DNA of 40,579 nt from Candidatus Onthocola gallistercoris. Its GTDB lineage: Bacteria > Bacillota > Clostridia > Lachnospirales > Lachnospiraceae. Positions within the stretch are counted from its first letter, which is position 1; each line of letters starts with the position of its first letter. Made by a program: the position numbers and the translations under genes. The stretch covers positions 1 through 40,579 of the forward strand of contig DVLT01000014.1 of assembly GCA_018715345.1 (NCBI GenBank). Reading direction: 5' to 3'. The notes below the pieces were generated by a model. That model searched no databases, was not told where the DNA came from, and saw only the letters and a list, made by a program, of their open reading frames with translations. Shown here piece after piece: positions 8,409 through 14,771 of this stretch.

Positions 8409-9323
8409 TTACTTTTTCCTGTGTATCAATGCTTTCAGCAATTCCTCAAGGAACGGATTGGCATAGCCGCCTGCATCGCATAACCCGCGGATGATGGATA
8501 AGGCATCATTGGAAAGCTTCTCCACCTGCCCGGCTGCCGCTTCGATCCCCATAAGGGATACATAGGTTGTCTTTTCATTCTTCTCGTCACTGTAGACCGG
8601 TTTCCCCAGTACTTCCAGTGAACTGGTCACGTCCAGGATATCATCCTGTATCTGAAAGGCCAGTCCGATCTTACGGGCAGCCTGTTCGATCCCAGTTACT
8701 TCCTCTCCACCGGCGCCGGCCAATATGGCTCCGATCATCATGGAACACTCGATCAGAGCGCTTGTTTTACGCTCATGGATAAAATCCAGCACATCTTTTC
8801 CGATGGGCTTTCCTTCCATCTCCACATCCACCACCTGGCCGCCAAGCATACCGGCAAGTCCCGGCTTTACTGCCAATACCCGGAGCGCCTGCGCCACCTT
8901 TGCAAGCTGTTTTTCATCTTCAACGGCGTCCATGGCTTTGCATGCCGTCTCAAAAGCATAATTTAACAGCCCGTCTCCTGCCAGGATCGCCATGGCTTCC
9001 CCAAATACTTTATGGGACGTCTTTTTCCCCCGGCGGTAATCGTCATTATCCAGCGCAGGAAGATCATCGTGGATCAGGGAATATGTATGGATCATCTCGA
9101 TGGCTGCCATAAATGGCTGGAGAAGTTTTTCTTCCTTCCCGCCAAAAAGCCGCCACGTTTCCTGCATGAGCATGGGCCGAAGCCGTTTGCCGCCGGCCAT
9201 CAGACTATAATTCATGGCCCGGCAGACGTTTTTATAAAGACCGGTTTCTTCCGGCGCATATTCCCGTATGATACCTTCGATCGTTTCTGTTCTCTTTTTT
9301 AATCCTTCCTTAAACCCCATCAT
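8409..9323 (-). CDS. ispA: Farnesyl/geranyl diphosphate synthase
   Basis: This short-chain E-prenyl diphosphate synthase joins isopentenyl diphosphate to allylic diphosphates. The first aspartate-rich motif is DDLPALD at residues 86-92, preceded by IHTYSLIH, and the second is QDDILDV near residue 232. The lysine-arginine motif GGKRLRP is at 44-50. The 304-residue length is typical. The first ATG overlaps the xseB stop by 4 bases; a second ATG directly follows it and is equally possible. Clustering with dxs and xseAB is standard in Firmicutes. The product length (C10, C15 or C20) cannot be settled by eye. Confidence 0.96.
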   Translation of the reverse strand: MMGFKEGLKKRTETIEGIIREYAPEETGLYKNVCRAMNYSLMAGGKRLRPMLMQETWRLFGGKEEKLLQPFMAAIEMIHTYSLIHDDLPALDNDDYRRGKKTSHKVFGEAMAILAGDGLLNYAFETACKAMDAVEDEKQLAKVAQALRVLAVKPGLAGMLGGQVVDVEMEGKPIGKDVLDFIHERKTSALIECSMMIGAILAGAGGEEVTGIEQAARKIGLAFQIQDDILDVTSSLEVLGKPVYSDEKNEKTTYVSLMGIEAAAGQVEKLSNDALSIIRGLCDAGGYANPFLEELLKALIHRKK

Positions 9324-9520
9324 TCATCCTCTTTTTCCTGTTCAAGTACGATCATTTTCTTTTCCACTTTGTCCAGCGCATCATTGCAATATTGGACCAG
9401 CTTCATGCCTGAACTGTATATTTTAAAGGATTCCTCCAAAGATGTGTCCTTATTCTCCATCTGTTCGATCAATGCGTCCAACTCTTCAAAAGCTGTTTCC
9501 AATGATTTTGCCTTTGCCAC
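9320..9520 (-). CDS. xseB: Exodeoxyribonuclease VII small subunit
   Basis: XseB is the small helical subunit of exonuclease VII, which degrades single-stranded DNA to oligonucleotides. The visible core reads LETAFEELDALIEQME, then LEESFKIYSSGM, the conserved XseB pattern. I chose the GTG at 9518-9520 (66 residues) because AAAGGAGG lies 8 bases upstream. A longer frame starting at 9574 would overlap xseA and add a non-conserved basic tail. It follows xseA by 14 bases and overlaps ispA by 4 bases. Confidence 0.94.
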   Translation of the reverse strand: MAKAKSLETAFEELDALIEQMENKDTSLEESFKIYSSGMKLVQYCNDALDKVEKKMIVLEQEKEDE

Positions 9521-9534
9521 CTTCTTGTCCTCCT

Positions 9535-10752
9535 TTACTTGTCCTGCTCTGTTTTTTCCGGTTCGATCCCGCATATGCGGGCTTTAAGTTTTCCGTCTGT
9601 CATGCGGATATGGATATCCTGATCGACCCGGATCTGTTCCACGGATGAAATGGTACGGCCAACTTCATCCGTCACCACGCTGTATCCCCGTTCCAACTGT
9701 TTTAAAGGCGACAGTCCGCCCAGCCGCTCGCAGTAGAGAGCCAAACGCTGTCTGCACCGTTCCAGCTGCCGCTTCATGCCTTCCCTGAGGGTTATCTCAT
9801 GGTCAGCCAGACGTTGTCGGTAATCATCGATCCTTGACCGGGGACTTTGATGACCCAGCCGAAGGCGGCAAAGGGCAAGTCTTTGCCGGTATCTGTCCAA
9901 TTTATAGATCATCTGACGCCTGAGGCTTTCCTCTCTGTCATCGATGCGCTTCTGTATCTCTGTCATATCCGTAACAGCCAATTCTGCCGCCGCAGACGGA
10001 GTCGGCGCCCGCATATCCGCCACAAAATCGATCAGTGTCACATCGGTTTCATGACCCACTGCCGATATGACCGGCGTATGGCATTCATAGACTGCCCGGG
10101 CCACTGCTTCTTCATTGAAAGCCCAAAGTTCTTCCAAGGAACCGCCGCCTCGTCCCACGATCATCACATCCACACCAGATTGATCCAACCGGCGTATGGC
10201 CGCGGCCACCGATGCCGCAGCCCCTTCTCCCTGGACCTTGGCCGGACTCAGGATCAGTTGGATCCCCGGATCCCGGCGTCTGGAAACATTGATGATATCC
10301 TGGATAGCCGCCCCGCTGGAGGCAGTAACGATGCCGATCCGCCTGGCATATCTGGGAATGGACTTTTTATGGGCCTTGTCAAAATAACCTTTCTGCTTCA
10401 AAAACCTTTTAAGCTTTTCATATTCCCGGTAAAGCTCCCCTTCGCCGACCCGCTCGATCTCTCTGGCGTAAAGCTGATATCTTCCATCCCGCTCATAGAC
10501 ACCAACATAACCGTAGATGATCACCTGCATGCCTTCACGCATGGCAAAAGCCAGTCCCCTTCTGGCACTGGCAAACATGACGCATCCAATGGCGCCCTGA
10601 TGATCTTTTAATGTAAAATAAATATGTCCGGAAGGATGGTACTTGCAGTTGGATACTTCGCCCCGGACATAAATCTGATTCAGAAAATAATCTTCGCTCA
10701 TCAGGCTTTTTATATAAGCGTTGACCTGAGAGACAGAATATATATTCTTCAA
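9535..10752 (-). CDS. xseA: Exodeoxyribonuclease VII large subunit
   Basis: XseA is the catalytic subunit of exonuclease VII. The 405-residue protein has an N-terminal OB-fold nucleic-acid-binding domain (about residues 1-100, YSVSQVNAYIK and VRGEVSN) and the central nuclease domain with GIVTASSGAAIQDI, MIVGRGGGSLEELWAFN and the VGHETDVTLIDFVADMRAPTP region. A coiled-coil arm follows at about 270-360 and ends with the LERGYSVV segment. The start is probably TTG, with AAAGGAAG upstream. It lies 15 bases after nusB. Confidence 0.97.
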   Translation of the reverse strand: MKNIYSVSQVNAYIKSLMSEDYFLNQIYVRGEVSNCKYHPSGHIYFTLKDHQGAIGCVMFASARRGLAFAMREGMQVIIYGYVGVYERDGRYQLYAREIERVGEGELYREYEKLKRFLKQKGYFDKAHKKSIPRYARRIGIVTASSGAAIQDIINVSRRRDPGIQLILSPAKVQGEGAAASVAAAIRRLDQSGVDVMIVGRGGGSLEELWAFNEEAVARAVYECHTPVISAVGHETDVTLIDFVADMRAPTPSAAAELAVTDMTEIQKRIDDREESLRRQMIYKLDRYRQRLALCRLRLGHQSPRSRIDDYRQRLADHEITLREGMKRQLERCRQRLALYCERLGGLSPLKQLERGYSVVTDEVGRTISSVEQIRVDQDIHIRMTDGKLKARICGIEPEKTEQDK

Positions 10753-10767
10753 TGCCCCACTTCCTTT

Positions 10768-11163
10768 TCAGGCCAGCTTCGCAAGAACACCATTTACAAA
10801 AGAGGGCGACTGATCCGTTCCATAACGTTTGGCCAATTCCACCGCCTCGTTGATAGCCACACCCACCGGTATATTCTCATCATACTTCATCTCATACACC
10901 GCAAGCCGGATGACCGTCAGATCCACTTTCATCATACGTTCTGTGCTCCAGCCTTCCACCGCTTCATTGATCATGTCATCTATTCCGGAAAGTTTTTCCC
11001 GGACAGCATTCACCTTATCTATGATATAGGCCCGGTCCTTTTCCTCTGCTGTCTGCAGATGCTCCATATACAGCGCTATCTGTTCATCCATCTCCTCGTC
11101 CGGATGAAATTCCACACGGAATAGCAGCCGGAATATATGTTCCCGTAGTTCTCTTCTGCCCAT
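10768..11163 (-). CDS. nusB: Transcription antitermination factor NusB
   Basis: NusB binds boxA RNA with NusE/S10 and supports rRNA antitermination. The 131-residue all-helical protein starts MGRRELREHIFRLLF and ends with the conserved VAINEAVELAKRYG and SFVNGVLAKLA. I chose the ATG at 11161-11163, preceded by TTGGAGGAAACT. An in-frame ATG 15 bases upstream would include that ribosome binding site. folD, found next in Bacillus subtilis, is missing, so xseA follows directly. Confidence 0.97.
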   Translation of the reverse strand: MGRRELREHIFRLLFRVEFHPDEEMDEQIALYMEHLQTAEEKDRAYIIDKVNAVREKLSGIDDMINEAVEGWSTERMMKVDLTVIRLAVYEMKYDENIPVGVAINEAVELAKRYGTDQSPSFVNGVLAKLA

Positions 11164-11188
11164 AGTTTCCTCCAACATTTTATCTCAC

Positions 11189-11230
11189 TTTAAAGGTGAC
11201 GCAGGTCGACAAAACCCGCGTCACCTTAAA
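11189..11230 (-). other. Long hairpin between asp23 and nusB
   Basis: AAGGTGACGCAGGT (11193-11206) pairs with ACCCGCGTCACCTT (11214-11227) across a 7-base loop, with further TTTA/TAAA pairing outside. This is about 14-17 bp including one G-U pair in RNA. No T-run follows on the minus strand, so it is not a classical terminator. It may set the ratio of asp23 to downstream genes by partial termination, RNA processing or 3' end protection. Confidence 0.6.
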
Positions 11231-11253
11231 TTCTCTCCGATCCAGCTGTCTGA

Positions 11254-11640
11254 TCAGTCCTCTTCCAGATCAACGCCTGCTATCCTTATATTGACATCGG
11301 ACACTTCCAGTCCGGTCATGTTCTCGATCGCGCTCTTGACCCGTTCCTGAACTGCAGAAGCCACTTCCGGAATGCTATAACCATATTCCAGGTTGATCGT
11401 CAGATCCACGGAGACACACTCTTCATCCACGCTGATCTTAACCCCTTTGGACAGGTTCCTCATCCCCAGCTTGGCAACCAGTTCATTGGTGATATTCCCG
11501 TACATGGAAGCAACCCCTTTGACCTCTGTCGCTGCCAGTCCGGCAATGATCGCCACCACTTCATCGGCGATCTGAACTTCTCCGATCGTGTGGTCCTCAT
11601 GTATCGCATAACTCATTGTATCTTCATGTTCTTTAGCCAT
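11254..11640 (-). CDS. Asp23/Gls24 family protein (YqhY-like)
   Basis: This is a 128-residue member of the Asp23/Gls24 (DUF322) family. The core runs from IADEVVAIIAGLAATEVKGV through YGYSIPEVASAVQERVKSAIENMTG to VSDVNIRIAGV. The Bacillus subtilis homologue YqhY lies next to nusB and has been linked to control of acetyl-CoA carboxylase and lipid synthesis; that role is only inferred here. No accBC genes are adjacent. GGAGG precedes the ATG, and a good sigma-A promoter at 11680-11707 makes this the first gene of the operon through recN. A long hairpin separates it from nusB. Confidence 0.93.
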   Translation of the reverse strand: MAKEHEDTMSYAIHEDHTIGEVQIADEVVAIIAGLAATEVKGVASMYGNITNELVAKLGMRNLSKGVKISVDEECVSVDLTINLEYGYSIPEVASAVQERVKSAIENMTGLEVSDVNIRIAGVDLEED

Positions 11641-11679
11641 CGGTCTCTACCTCCATCTGTTAAAACCTTCTTACAGGGT

Positions 11680-11707
11680 ATTATAACAAAATTATATGCT
11701 TTTGCAA
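11680..11707 (-). promoter_or_regulatory. Sigma-A promoter of the asp23-recN operon
   Basis: On the minus strand TTGCAA (11702-11707) and TATAAT (11680-11685) are 16 bases apart, about 40 bases upstream of the asp23 start. This explains housekeeping expression of the operon independently of the sporulation gene spoIIIAH just upstream. Confidence 0.7.
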
Positions 11708-11716
11708 AGAAAATTA

Positions 11717-12391
11717 TCAATTTAATGTGGTGATCACAATACTCTCTGTGCCCATATCCGTTTTTCTCTGGATGATATCCTCGATCTGGGCCTTTTCCTC
11801 ATCTGTCAGGCTTTCCTGACAGATGACCACGTCACAGGATGTTTCTGTCAGGCTGACCACCGCATTCTCAAATCCCTTGGCAGAAAGGAGTGTTTCCGCT
11901 GCCACTTCCATCTCCGACCGATCGGTCATGGCCATCAGATCTTCCATGGCGGTCTGTTTTAATTCCTCCGTCACATTGGCATTATCGATAATGTCCAAAA
12001 GCGCTTGTTTGTTTTTGGAGCGCATCTGTTCCCGGTTCAGTTTGGCAGATGCACTGAAATTCTGTCCGGCAGCCGTACTTGTCAATACCGCCTCTCCCAC
12101 ATCTTCGATGACCTCCGTTTCACCGGTGTCTTCCGCAGCTTCCCCTTCCTCACTGGCTTCGGCCGCCGTCTCCCCGGCATCCGCCACGGCCTGTTCGTCA
12201 TCCGCAGCCACATGGATATCCGCATTTTCATCGGTGAGATCCAAAACTTCACCCTCTGTTGTCACATTGGTTATGACCGAAGATTCTTCGGCCTTCATCC
12301 CGCCGGTCTTAAAGTTCAGATATCCGGCAACGATGATCATGACCGCCAGGGCCGCGATAATAATCTGATTTTTTCTGACACCCTTTTTCAA
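11717..12391 (-). CDS. spoIIIAH: Stage III sporulation protein AH
   Basis: SpoIIIAH is the mother-cell half of the SpoIIQ-SpoIIIAH channel between mother cell and forespore. The 224-residue protein has one N-terminal transmembrane helix (about residues 9-25), a long acidic alanine/glutamate-rich linker (about 35-105), and a C-terminal ring-building domain of the EscJ/YscJ type (about 115-224), containing SKNKQALLDIIDN and CDVVICQESLTDEEKAQIEDI. The start is TTG at 12389-12391 with AAGGAGG upstream. Unlike the usual operon it is not next to spoIIIAG: 2.4 kb with an opposite-strand gene lies between. It has its own sigma-E-like promoter. Confidence 0.95.
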   Translation of the reverse strand: MKKGVRKNQIIIAALAVMIIVAGYLNFKTGGMKAEESSVITNVTTEGEVLDLTDENADIHVAADDEQAVADAGETAAEASEEGEAAEDTGETEVIEDVGEAVLTSTAAGQNFSASAKLNREQMRSKNKQALLDIIDNANVTEELKQTAMEDLMAMTDRSEMEVAAETLLSAKGFENAVVSLTETSCDVVICQESLTDEEKAQIEDIIQRKTDMGTESIVITTLN

Positions 12392-12433
12392 CCTGAGCCC
12401 TCCTTAAATCGCCTTTCACTGTTTGCTACTTCC

Positions 12434-12462
12434 ATTTTATGATATCTTTGTTCCGGATATGA
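12434..12462 (-). promoter_or_regulatory. Putative sigma-E promoter of spoIIIAH
   Basis: On the minus strand TCATATC (12456-12462) and CATAAAAT (12434-12441) are 14 bases apart. This matches the sigma-E consensus KMATATT / CATACAMT at 6 of 7 and 7 of 8 positions with correct spacing. Transcription would start near 12427, about 36 bases before the TTG start. It fits the mother-cell expression required for SpoIIIAH now that the gene is detached from the rest of spoIIIA. Confidence 0.6.
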
Positions 12463-12475
12463 CGGCCCCGCAAAA

Positions 12476-12579
12476 TTGAACTTTTCCAGAATTCAAAATA
12501 TTTTTTGAACTTTTCCAGTTTTTATTGAACTTCTTTCCATTATATGTTAAAATGAATTCTATGAAAATTGAACTTCCAG
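12476..12579 (+). repeat. Four iteron-like direct repeats upstream of the HTH-AlaA gene
   Basis: TTGAACTTTTCCAG occurs exactly at 12476-12489 and 12505-12518, and in altered form as TTGAACTTCTTTCCA at 12525-12539 and TTGAACTTCCAG at 12568-12579. Starts are 29, 20 and 43 bases apart. The third copy supplies the -35 hexamer and the fourth overlaps the ribosome binding site. An added inverted repeat, TTCAAAA-TAT-TTTTTGAA, lies between copies 1 and 2. The set looks like an operator array for the HTH domain encoded just downstream. Confidence 0.7.
12525..12553 (+). promoter_or_regulatory. Sigma-A promoter of the HTH-AlaA gene
   Basis: TTGAAC (12525-12530) and TAAAAT (12548-12553) are 17 bases apart, predicting a start near 12560. 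That excludes the in-frame ATG at 12561 as translation start and supports the ATG at 12591, which has AGGAG 8 bases upstream. The -35 box lies inside one of the direct repeats, so a bound repressor would block polymerase. Confidence 0.7.
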
Positions 12580-12590
12580 GAGCGATGTCA

Positions 12591-14105
12591 ATGAACGAAA
12601 CTTTTGCGGACCGTTTAAAAGCGGCGATGGAAAAACAGAATAAAAAACAGGTGGACATCATCCGGGCCGCCCAAGATCAAGGACTGAAGCTGGGCAAAAG
12701 TCATATGAGCCAATATGTCAGCGGAAAGACGGTGCCCCGAGCGGCCATTCTTCGTTTTCTTGCGCAGACGCTGCAAGTGGACGAAGACTGGTTAAAAGGG
12801 GCGGAAGATTCCGGTTCGGAAGCGCCGACGGAAACCCCGTCCCAGGGAAACGTAAAAAACCGTGATGATCATATTTCAGGAGGGAAAAAAATGCGTGAAT
12901 TTAAAAAATCTTCAAAATTGGATAATGTATTATATGACGTGCGAGGCCCTGTGGTGGATGCTGCCACGAAGATGGAAGAAGACGGAACCCAAATATTGAA
13001 ACTGAACATCGGTAATCCGGCTCCCTTTGGTTTTCGGACGCCGGATGAGGTCATCCACGATATGCGCCGACAGCTGACAGAATGTGAAGGCTACTCTTCG
13101 GCGAACGGCCTGTTCTCTGCCAGAAAAGCCATCATGCAGTATGCCCAGTTAAAGCATATCCCCAATGTTTCCATGGATGATATCTACACGGGCAACGGTG
13201 TCAGCGAGCTGATCAATCTGTGTATGTCCGCACTGCTGGACGACGGCGATGAAATCCTGATCCCTTCCCCCGACTATCCTTTATGGACCGCCAGCGCCAA
13301 TCTGGCCGGCGGAAGAGCTGTCCACTATGTGTGTGATGAACAGTCGGAATGGTATCCGGATATGGATGACATACGAAAGAAGATCACAGACCGGACAAAG
13401 GCCATCGTCATCATCAATCCCAACAATCCCACCGGCGCCCTCTATCCGAGGGAAGTACTGCAACAGATCGTGGATATTGCCAGAGAACACCAGCTGATCA
13501 TCTTTTCCGATGAGATTTATGACCGTCTGGTCATGGATGGGGCGGAGCATGTATCCATCGCTTCCCTGGCACCGGATCTTTTCTGCGTCACCTTCAGCGG
13601 TCTGTCCAAATCCCATATGATCGCCGGTTTCCGGATCGGATGGATGATCCTCAGCGGAAATAAGCGGATTGCCGCGGATTATATCGAAGGGTTGAAAATG
13701 CTTTCCAACATGCGCCTGTGTTCCAATGTGCCGGCCCAGTCCATCGTCCAGACGGCCCTAGGCGGAAGCCAGAGCGTGAAAAACTATATCGTTCCCGGCG
13801 GAAGGATTTACGAACAGAGGGAGTATATCTATAAAGCGCTCACCGATATCCCGGGGATCAGTTGTGTCAAACCAAAGGCTGCTTTTTACATCTTCCCCAA
13901 AATTGATATTAAGAAGTTCAATATCACAAACGATGAACAGTTCGCCCTTGACCTGCTCCGGGATAAAAAGATCCTGCTGATCCACGGCGGCGGATTCAAC
14001 TGGCATCAGCCGGATCACTTCCGTATCGTTTATCTGCCAAGGATCGAAGTACTGAAAGAAGCCATGGGAAAGATCGCCGATTTCTTCAGCTATTATCATC
14101 AGTAA
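12591..14105 (+). CDS. XRE-type HTH domain fused to an AlaA-type alanine aminotransferase
   Basis: Residues about 4-69 form a Cro/C1-type helix-turn-helix (FADRLKAAMEKQNKKQ, then SHMSQYVSGKTVPR). A polar linker follows (about 70-100), then a complete class I PLP aminotransferase (101-504). The enzyme part closely resembles E. coli AlaA (pyruvate-glutamate transaminase): SSKLDNVLYDVRGPV, LNIGNPAPFGF, NPNNPTG, SDEIYD, Schiff-base lysine K340 in SGLSK, and SNVPAQSIVQTALGG. The start at 12591 fits the promoter and ribosome binding site. A second strong site precedes an in-frame ATG at 12891. Plus strand, inside the spoIIIA locus and divergent from spoIIIAH. It may be a metabolite-sensing autoregulator, a bifunctional enzyme, or simply a local gene fusion. 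Confidence 0.9.
   Translation: MNETFADRLKAAMEKQNKKQVDIIRAAQDQGLKLGKSHMSQYVSGKTVPRAAILRFLAQTLQVDEDWLKGAEDSGSEAPTETPSQGNVKNRDDHISGGKKMREFKKSSKLDNVLYDVRGPVVDAATKMEEDGTQILKLNIGNPAPFGFRTPDEVIHDMRRQLTECEGYSSANGLFSARKAIMQYAQLKHIPNVSMDDIYTGNGVSELINLCMSALLDDGDEILIPSPDYPLWTASANLAGGRAVHYVCDEQSEWYPDMDDIRKKITDRTKAIVIINPNNPTGALYPREVLQQIVDIAREHQLIIFSDEIYDRLVMDGAEHVSIASLAPDLFCVTFSGLSKSHMIAGFRIGWMILSGNKRIAADYIEGLKMLSNMRLCSNVPAQSIVQTALGGSQSVKNYIVPGGRIYEQREYIYKALTDIPGISCVKPKAAFYIFPKIDIKKFNITNDEQFALDLLRDKKILLIHGGGFNWHQPDHFRIVYLPRIEVLKEAMGKIADFFSYYHQ
12878..12893 (+). promoter_or_regulatory. Internal ribosome binding site and start codon in the HTH-AlaA gene
   Basis: AGGAGGG at 12878-12884, six A residues, and ATG at 12891-12893 lie in frame at codon 101, exactly where AlaA homologues begin (MREFKKSSKL). 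Translation from here would give a free 404-residue aminotransferase as well as the 504-residue fusion. Confidence 0.75.
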
Positions 14106-14119
14106 AAATCCATATGTAC

Positions 14120-14163
14120 AAAAAAGATTGGGTCGCCGAAAATCGTCAGGCCCAATCTTTTTT
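14120..14163. terminator. Bidirectional terminator after the HTH-AlaA gene
   Basis: AAAAAAGATTGGG (14120-14132) and CCCAATCTTTTTT (14151-14163) form a perfect 13-bp stem with an 18-base loop. It has T-runs in both directions, 14 bases after the aminotransferase stop. It should also end the convergent minus-strand gene at 14209. Confidence 0.9.
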
Positions 14164-14208
14164 ACTTCGCTGTCATCATAGATGATCTGTTCGTCCATAT
14201 GATCACCC

Positions 14209-14547
14209 TCATGGATATCTCCCATATCTATGAAATTCTCTTTTGGTACGTACTAGATACTGGGCCGTTTTCCGGTAAGGCAGCAAAGCTGTCCATTCTT
14301 TTCCGAAAAGGATGAGCAATGTCACATTCCCGTAAAAATACAGATTCAGACCAACTCCCTGTATGATACTTACTGCCTGATGCGCCCAGAAACGTATATA
14401 AAACACCGCATCCCCTGTCTCTGAAATTGCCGAAAACGGCATACAAAGATCCAGGATAAGATATGTAAGCATATAGATAACGGTTCCTGTCATCAGTATT
14501 CCTGACAGGATCTTAAATATCCGCATCCATTTCCTTTCTTTTGTCAT
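14209..14547 (-). CDS. Small membrane protein of unknown function
   Basis: A 112-residue protein I do not recognise. It has a hydrophobic segment at about residues 10-32 (IFKILSGILMTGTVIYMLTY), a second at about 62-83 (GVGLNLYFYGNVTLLILFG), a possible weak one near 45-60, and a basic C-terminus (RTKREFHRYGRYP). AAAGGAGGGGGAG stands before the ATG, a very strong ribosome binding site. A near-ideal sigma-A promoter lies 180 bases upstream with a hairpin in the leader. The gene sits between spoIIIAG and the HTH-AlaA gene and converges on the shared terminator. The reading frame and ribosome binding site support a real gene; no function is claimed. Confidence 0.6.
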   Translation of the reverse strand: MTKERKWMRIFKILSGILMTGTVIYMLTYLILDLCMPFSAISETGDAVFYIRFWAHQAVSIIQGVGLNLYFYGNVTLLILFGKEWTALLPYRKTAQYLVRTKREFHRYGRYP

Positions 14548-14603
14548 ATGTCTCCCCCTCCTTTTGCAAACGACTTCTTTCTTCTCCTCTGCTGCCGGTT
14601 CAT
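14544..14603 (-). CDS. Possible 19-residue basic leader peptide
   Basis: A short frame reading MNRQQRRRKKSFAKGGGDI ends in TGA that overlaps the ATG of the 112-residue membrane protein (ATGA), the arrangement seen in translational coupling. Eight of 19 residues are basic. The upstream GGTGAG is a weak ribosome binding site. It could be a leader peptide, or merely open because of the strong ribosome binding site it contains. Confidence 0.28.
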   Translation of the reverse strand: MNRQQRRRKKSFAKGGGDI

Positions 14604-14650
14604 CCGACTTTTCTCACCGTCACATCGTCTTGGATGCAGCAAGATGTGTC

Positions 14651-14680
14651 TGTAAAAATTGTCCGGACCTGACGGCCCGG
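14651..14680 (-). terminator. GC-rich hairpin with T-run after spoIIIAG
   Basis: On the minus strand CCGGGCC-GTCA-GGTCCGG (14663-14680) is followed by ACAATTTTT. It has a 7-bp stem with one G-U pair and a 4-base loop. It lies about 90 bases after the spoIIIAG stop and about 40 bases downstream of the promoter at 14725-14753. It may terminate the spoIIIAA-AG operon, attenuate the small membrane-protein gene, or end a short transcript of about 65 bases. Confidence 0.6.
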
Positions 14681-14724
14681 AAATATCTGAAAATAAAATA
14701 GATAAACCTTTTTTGTATATATTA

Positions 14725-14753
14725 ATCATAACATTTTGGTATTTTACTGTCAA
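14725..14753 (-). promoter_or_regulatory. Near-consensus sigma-A promoter downstream of spoIIIAG
   Basis: On the minus strand TTGACA (14748-14753) and TATGAT (14725-14730) are 17 bases apart, starting 18 bases beyond the spoIIIAG stop. It should drive the small membrane-protein gene at 14209-14547 through a leader of about 170 bases that contains the hairpin at 14651-14680. Confidence 0.75.
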
Positions 14754-14771
14754 TGATCCCAGGGGATAGCC

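Noticed and set aside
9847..10611. A 254-codon plus-strand open frame opposite xseA
   Set aside because: Shadow of a well-conserved gene; composition is rich in H, R, P and S as expected of antisense frames.
13758..14225. A 155-codon minus-strand open frame starting MGDIHEGDHMDEQ, running through the terminator into alaA antisense
   Set aside because: Most of it is opposite the aminotransferase and crosses the strong hairpin at 14120-14163. Only its first 20 codons look protein-like.
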